64,000 nt of DNA from the NCBI GenBank assembly GCA_004431415.1, contig QPMI01000200.1:69501-133500 (forward strand), read 5' to 3'. The DNA is from Cyanophora paradoxa. Taxonomy: Eukaryota > Glaucocystophyceae > Cyanophorales > Cyanophoraceae. Below, piece by piece: positions 59,061-64,000 of this stretch (the first letter of the stretch is position 1; the number at the start of each line of letters is the position of its first letter). The notes below the pieces were generated by a model, which was not told the origin of the DNA, ran no database searches, and saw only the letters and a program-made list of their open reading frames with translations. Both the position numbers and the translations under genes were made by a program.

Positions 59061-61462
59061 GGGGGCGGCGGGGCGCTCGAAGATCCTCTCCCGCGGCAGC
59101 GGGACGCCTCGAAAATTCAAAATCCTCGAGAGCTGCGAGGGCGTCAGCAGCAGGCAGGCCGGGCTGTGCCGGGCAGGGCGCTCGGCACGGCGCACCGTCT
59201 CTGCGGGGCGGGGCGAAAGCGACGGGGCGGGGCGGGGCGACGGCGACGGGGCCGGGCGAAGCGACAGCGCCGGGGCGGGCCGGGGAGCCGGCGGGGCTGC
59301 ACGGGCTGCACGGGGCGTGCGCCCCGGGCCGCCGCCCGCCGATCCTACGCCCGCCGTGCAATCCATGCTGCCGCCCTCCGCTCCCTCCGACCATCGCCCC
59401 GGGACTCGATCATCCTGCGCGACAGGAGCGCCTTGTCAGCGACGCGTACGCACACAGACCGCTCAACTCACCTCGTCTAGGCCTGAGCCTCACCAAGCTG
59501 TGGAAGAGGGTCCAGAATTCGGAGCCTGGAGACGGCGCGCGCGATCCAGCGCCTGGAACGCAAGCAAGAATCGTGAGACATGCGTTCGCGCGCCGCTGAC
59601 GCAAAGCTATGGTCCGGTGGCCCACCCCCGGCGATGGCGACGCGCTCGGCAGGGCGCGCTCGCCGCCAGCGGCGTGCCGGCACTCCATCGCCCGCTACGA
59701 AGGAGAGATCAACAGCGAGAAGCGTGCGGCAGTTCGCCTGTCCCCCGTTCCCGGCCAGGCGGCCGCCGCACCTTGGCTCGGCTTGGGCGCAGGGCCAACC
59801 AACTGGGCCGACGGGGCTCACCGCCGGCGATCCCTGCGAAATCGAGTGAGCTGTACGTCACGCGTGGAACGCGGAGGGCACGGCATAGACGCACGTCGTC
59901 GGTTTGTGGGAGGAAGGCAGGCCGTGAACGCAGCGCCGCACGGAAACACGGCCACGCCAGGGCATAGACATGCAGCTGCGAGAACACGGGCCACATGCGC
60001 CTAGCTATAGCTAACGAAAGGGCCGCGCGCCGCATCTGCGAGCTTCCGCCAACGTGCTCGGCACCGCGGCCGAGCGAGCTGCGAAGGAGCATGGGACCGC
60101 TCAGGCTTCCTCGGAAAGCTGAGCCGAAGGGCGTCCTCAAGCATCCTCGATCGATATCGCTGTTGGTGTCGCTGCCGCTTTCGCCCAACAGCTGTGTACC
60201 CCGAATTCCGCGGCCTTGCACTTTGAAGAGCACGCAGGGCAAGAACTGGCTGCGGCCTCCAGCACGGGACGCAATGCAATCTCGGTGCGTCGGCGCTGGG
60301 CTCTCCACCGCAGCGCATCCTGGTCTCCCTTACTCCACAATTTCAAACAGGTCAAACGGAGTCCGCACAGCTGCCGCGAACTTGACGAGCCTCGAGCGCG
60401 AACGACGTTCGAAGGTGCCTACTTGCATCCTCTCGCGTCCCCCGCCTGTCGCCGGCCTGATTTCAAACGCAGAGCGATGCCCCAGGGCGGCGGGCGCCCG
60501 CTCGTGGCGAAGAGCGCTCGTGTACGCGTCGTTCTTGCCTCTTCAAGCGCCCTTGATCTGCATTCTTAGCCCGGCCGCCGCCGCCAAGTGTTCCTTCTTT
60601 TGGTCGGCTCGCGCAGAAAGGAGAAGGCGGCTGCCGATGCGAAGCAAGGTGCTTTTTCGTTTCATCTCCTTTGCCCCAATCCCTCATTCCGCTGGCGGTC
60701 CAGGGAACGGGGTGACTGGCCCGCGCGAGCAGAGCACCACCATCCAGTTCGCCTAGCGTCTTCTCCCGCAGGCCAGGTGCTCGCTCTTGTTTCCGCTACT
60801 CTCGCGTTGATGTTTTTGTGACGCCGGCCGCGTGCGCAGCGGAGCGGGTGCCGTTCTCGGACGCGTGGCTTCTGGACGGCCGCGGCCTCGGAGTTCTTGT
60901 GCTTGCGGCCGCTGGGGCGCAGGTGCGGCAGGTGCGGTCGTTTGCCGGCGCGCATTCTTCTCTTCTTTCGGTTGACGCTCCGAGCTCAGCGAGCGCTGCG
61001 CCGTCGCGGCGACCGCGTTCCGGGCGCTCTCAATCTCGGTGTGGGCGCTCGGCGACAGGTGCGGTCTGTTTATTGGCGCGCGTTCTCTCTTCTTTTGATT
61101 GAGATTCCTCTCCGTGCGCAGCGAGCGCTCTGCCTTCGACGTCGGGCACGGGCAAGGGATGCTGGAAGCGGGGACGGGCCTCCTGCTCTCTCCTTGCTGC
61201 GGTGCGCAGACGTCCCCTTGCTTCCCACTTCTCTCTTTATGCTAGGAGCCCGCTTATCCTGATGCGCGCAGCGCAGCGAGCGCGGCGACGTTCCGCAGCG
61301 AGTGCGGCGAGGGCGCATTCTGCCTGGGCCGGAGGCGGGCTGCTGGCGATCGGCTGGGCATGCGCAGGCGGCGGACGATGCCGCAGGCAGGACAGCAGTA
61401 CTACCTGCTGTTCGGCAGCTGATTGCAGTTAAAACGTTAGTTTTCCTTTTCTCGGCAACTAG
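59061..61462. repeat. Right long inverted arm of the foldback element
   Basis: Reverse complement of 53265-55774. Differences are mostly single-base changes and small indels, plus one divergent segment near 60980-61090. Confidence 0.9.
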
Positions 61463-61849
61463 CGCGGGGGACGACGCCGCTTGCAGGTCATTGCGTATTG
61501 TGTAAAGCCCTTACAGCCTAAGTTGCAGGCGGGGCAGATTGGGGCAGATGAGCTCGAGGGCGCCCGCGCACGATCGGCCACGAGGCCGCTAGCTGTTTCA
61601 CAGTGTGCGCACATCTACACGAGGCGCCGCGCGGGCTCGGGATTGGCCCCCACGAGGGCGCTGAGCTGTGTGCGCATGCGCACATGTACTACGGTACGAC
61701 CTAGGGGCGCCGGCGCCACGCGTACGCGTGCCCCGTCGAGCTTGACGACCGACTCTCTCTCTCGGCGAGCTCGCCGAGTCGAGCCGCGTCGAGCTCAGGC
61801 CCATAGCAACGAGCTCGACGACCGTCGACCGGTACCGGCCACGCTGCTG

Positions 61850-62087
61850 GCTATAGCTACGTATACGCCGGCGCAGTGCGTCGGACACTGCGTCCAGCTG
61901 CGTCGAGCGGCGCAGTGCGTCAAACTTCGAGTGCGTCGAGCGACGCAGTTTCGTGAAACTTGGCGCACTGCTTGAAACTGCGTGGAGATTTCGAGCAGTG
62001 CTTCATTTCCGACGCAATGCTTGAAATTCCCACGCAATGCTTGAAATTTCCGACGCAATGCGTGGGTGAGCCAAAAGTGCCGGGGTA
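61850..62087. repeat. Right terminal and subterminal TGCGTC-rich zone of the foldback element
   Basis: Dense TGCGTCGA, GCAGTGCGTC, ACGCAATGCTTGAAA motifs up to the 37-bp terminus. Related in words but not colinear with the left subterminal zone; the stretch 61463-61850 has no counterpart on the left. Confidence 0.8.
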
Positions 62088-62093
62088 CCTCGC

Positions 62094-62474
62094 TCAGTCA
62101 AACGCACGAGAGCTGGAGCAGCTCTTCCAGTTGGCGGCGGCGACGCTTCGCGCCCGCTTTCGTGCGGCGGGGTCCGTCCTCTACAACGCGCACGGCGGTG
62201 ACGAGATCTTCAACAAGATGACGCCGCTGGACTTGTGCTTCTCTCCGGGAACGCGGGCTTTCTACCTTCGCTTCGCTCCGCACGAGCTTCGCAGCCCCGT
62301 CCCGTGCCCGGCCCCCTACACGCCGAGCGCACGCGGGGGACGGCCGATCAAGCACACTCACTCGTACCATGTCGTCGTCATTTACCCGTGCCTGCTTCAT
62401 GACGCCCAGGGCGCCATCGTGGGCACCTGCTGGGAGCTGATTTCTGGTTGCGGCATCTGCGGCGCCTTCCCGGG
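62094..62474 (+). pseudogene. Gag-like retroelement ORF, part 3
   Basis: After the right CCTCGC copy the frame of part 2 continues: QSNARELEQLFQLAAATLRA, VLYNAHGGDEIFNKMTPLDL, AFYLRFAPHELRS, YHVVVIYPCLLHDAQGAIVG, then CWELISGCGICGAFPG up to the second foldback insertion at 62475. The compact folded character (hydrophobic beta-like segments) suggests a real domain, unassigned. Confidence 0.5.
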
Positions 62475-64000
62475 TACCCCGGCACTTTTGGCTCACCCAC
62501 GCATTGCGTCGAAATTTGAGTCATTTTTCGACGCAGTGCTCCGAAATTTCACGCAATGCTTGAAAATGCGTCGGGGTTTCAAGCAGCGCTTGAAACCCCA
62601 CGCAGTGCGACGCAGCTGCCCGAAACTTCGAAGCACCGCGACTGCGCCAAATTCCCACTGCGTCTGGCTGCGTCGAGCGATGCAGCCTCAGGGCCTGGCA
62701 GCGCTAGCAGGCGCTATAGCTAGTACTAGTAGCTCGTAACCCATGCGGATTGCGGATTCAATGATTGCAGCGCGCGCGCTCGGGATCCACTGGGGCAGAT
62801 CCGAGTGCGCGGGCGGATTGCAGCGCGCGCGCGGCTGTACCAGTACCGCAGTACTAGTATATACGTACGTGCATGCTTAGTTTGCTCGCGCTTCTGGGCC
62901 GCTGGGCCGCGGCCGGGCCACAGCGGCGACAGGCCCGTGGCCAGCTATTGTGAATCTGTGGCATGCGCTGTTCATAAAAGATGATGAACTGGAAGTATAC
63001 AGGCTGTCCGGGATCCGAAATCTATCACACGCACCAGCCCCTGAAGCCCGAATCCGAGCGCTAGCTAGTTGCCGAGAAAACGAAAACTAACTGCAATCAG
63101 CTGCCGAACAGCGGGAAGTGCTGCTGTCCTGCCTGCAGCATCGTCCGCCGGCGGCACAGGCAGAATGCGCCCTCGCCGCACTCGCTGCGGCAAGTCACCG
63201 CGCTCGCTGCGCTCAGAATAAGCGGACTCCTAGCTTAAAGAGAGAAGTGGGAAGCAAGGGACGTCTGCGCACCGAGGAGAGGGTAGCAGTCCCGCTTCCT
63301 CCGCATCCAGCATCCCTTGCCCGTGCCCGACGTCGAAGGCAGAGCGCTCGCTGCGCACGGAGAGGAATGTCAATCTAATGAAAAGAGAATGCGCGCCGAT
63401 TAACAGACCGCACCTGCGGCCGAGCGCCCACACCATGGACTGGAAGAGCGCCTCCTCTGGCCAAAAGGGCGGAGGCGTTGATGGCGCTCGCCGCGCTGCG
63501 GCATCACGGTCAGCGCGCGGATCGAACGAAGATAAGCGAGTGGTGACCGGCAAACGGACCGCTGTGCACCACAGCAGGGTGAGTGAGCAGCAGGCCGGCT
63601 CGCGCCGCGTCCGGGCCGGTCCGGCATCCCTCGACCGCGATGCCGAAGCTGCGTTCGGAGCGTCAACCGAAAGAAGAGAAGAATGCGCGCCGGCAAACGA
63701 CCGCACCTGCCGCACCTGCGCCCCAGCGGCCGCAAGCACAAGAACTCCGAGGCCGCGGCCGTCCAGAAGCCACGCGTCCGAGAACGGCACCCGCTCCGCT
63801 GCGCACGCGGCCGGCGTCACAAAAACATCAACGCGAGAGTAGCGGAAACAAGAGCGAGCACCTGGCCTGCGGGAGAAGACGCTAGGCGAACTGGATGGTG
63901 GTGCTCTGCTCGCGCGGGCCAGTCACCCCGTTCCCTGGACCGCCAGCGGAATGAGGGATTGGGGCAAAGGAGATGAAACGAAAAAGCACCTTGCTTCGCA
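62475..64000. mobile_element. Foldback-type DNA transposon, copy 2 (left part, runs off the window)
   Basis: Starts at the same terminal base as copy 1 and matches 52675-54200 at a constant offset of 9800 with only a few single-base indels (for example CGGATCC/CGGGATCC near 62781, AAAAAG/AAAAG near 62976, AAGGGG/AAGGG near 63257). Same orientation as copy 1's left end. The base word before it is CCCGGG (62469-62474), expected after its right end if the 6-bp duplication rule holds. Confidence 0.92.

Larger units (their letters stand above)
52675..62087. mobile_element. 9.4-kb foldback-type DNA transposon, copy 1 (complete)
   Basis: Begins TACCCCGGCACTTTTGGCTC and ends with its reverse complement; the perfect terminal inverted repeat is 37 bp. 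Flanked by the 6-bp direct repeat CCTCGC (52669-52674 and 62088-62093). Inside: non-matching subterminal zones rich in GACGCA/TGCGTC words, then long inverted arms (53265-55774 against 59061-61462), inverted GC-rich minisatellites (55800-56205 and 58240-58860), and a central ~350-bp tandem array (56255-58190). No transposase-like ORF found on either strand; the long open frames in the arms are low-complexity and occur in both orientations. Superfamily not assigned. Confidence 0.9.

Noticed and set aside
58209-59394. Long Arg/Gly/Ala frames (385-386 codons) on the minus strand
   Set aside because: Translation of the GC-rich minisatellite and arm. Two frames are equally open and repeats drive the length.
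1-64000. Operons, Shine-Dalgarno sites, rRNA or tRNA genes
   Set aside because: Spliceosomal introns show this is eukaryotic nuclear DNA. I found no rRNA. tRNA-like GGTTCGAAT words (for example near 37190) lack a foldable cloverleaf that I could confirm by eye.

Overview
The window is nuclear DNA of a GC-rich eukaryote. Almost every gene is cut into short exons by small introns (about 35-120 nt), and a noticeable fraction of introns start with GC instead of GT. The genes are eukaryotic (CCT4, 40S S20, ataxin-10, SLX4, glycerophosphocholine acyltransferase, an MGAT4-like glycosyltransferase, MUTYH). Compact GC-rich genes, frequent GC-AG introns and heavy repeat load suggest a unicellular alga or protist; a haptophyte is my best guess, but that is inference and no phylogeny was run.

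Layout. 0.2-31.4 kb is a compact gene block: a GHMP sugar kinase (+), phosphoserine aminotransferase (+), a photolyase-domain/NYN-domain protein (-), CCT4 (+), a GPC1-like acyltransferase (-), SLX4 (+), RPS20 (-), a KH-domain protein (+), a small two-TM protein (-), an MGAT4-like glycosyltransferase (-), MUTYH (+) and ataxin-10 (+). Several genes form head-to-head pairs with short shared upstream regions. Three tail-to-tail junctions carry the same hairpin-containing 3' element. 32.6-40.3 kb is one very repetitive gene for a cysteine-rich protein with about 25 DUF4215-type modules, expanded by internal duplications of 0.6 and 1.2 kb. 40.7-44.9 kb holds a small mitochondrial-looking membrane protein (+) and a large MORN-repeat protein (-).

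45-64 kb is a nest of mobile DNA. A 680-bp hAT-type non-autonomous element has 8-bp target duplications. A long intronless gag-like ORF with two CCHC zinc knuckles starts at 47598. It is interrupted by a 511-bp CACTA-type MITE (3-bp duplication), then by a 9.4-kb foldback-type transposon (52675-62087; 37-bp perfect termini, 6-bp duplication, ~2.5-kb inverted arms, inverted GC-rich minisatellites and a ~350-bp tandem array at its core). It resumes in frame and is hit again 386 bp later by a second, nearly identical foldback copy that runs off the window.

The housekeeping genes do not form a pathway together. The window is most informative for gene architecture (GC-AG introns, divergent pairs, a shared 3' element) and for layered transposon history, with the foldback family as the best candidate for something undescribed. 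Exon limits are hand-read from splice signals and protein conservation. Where I give exact exons they keep the reading frame; elsewhere the gene span is approximate.
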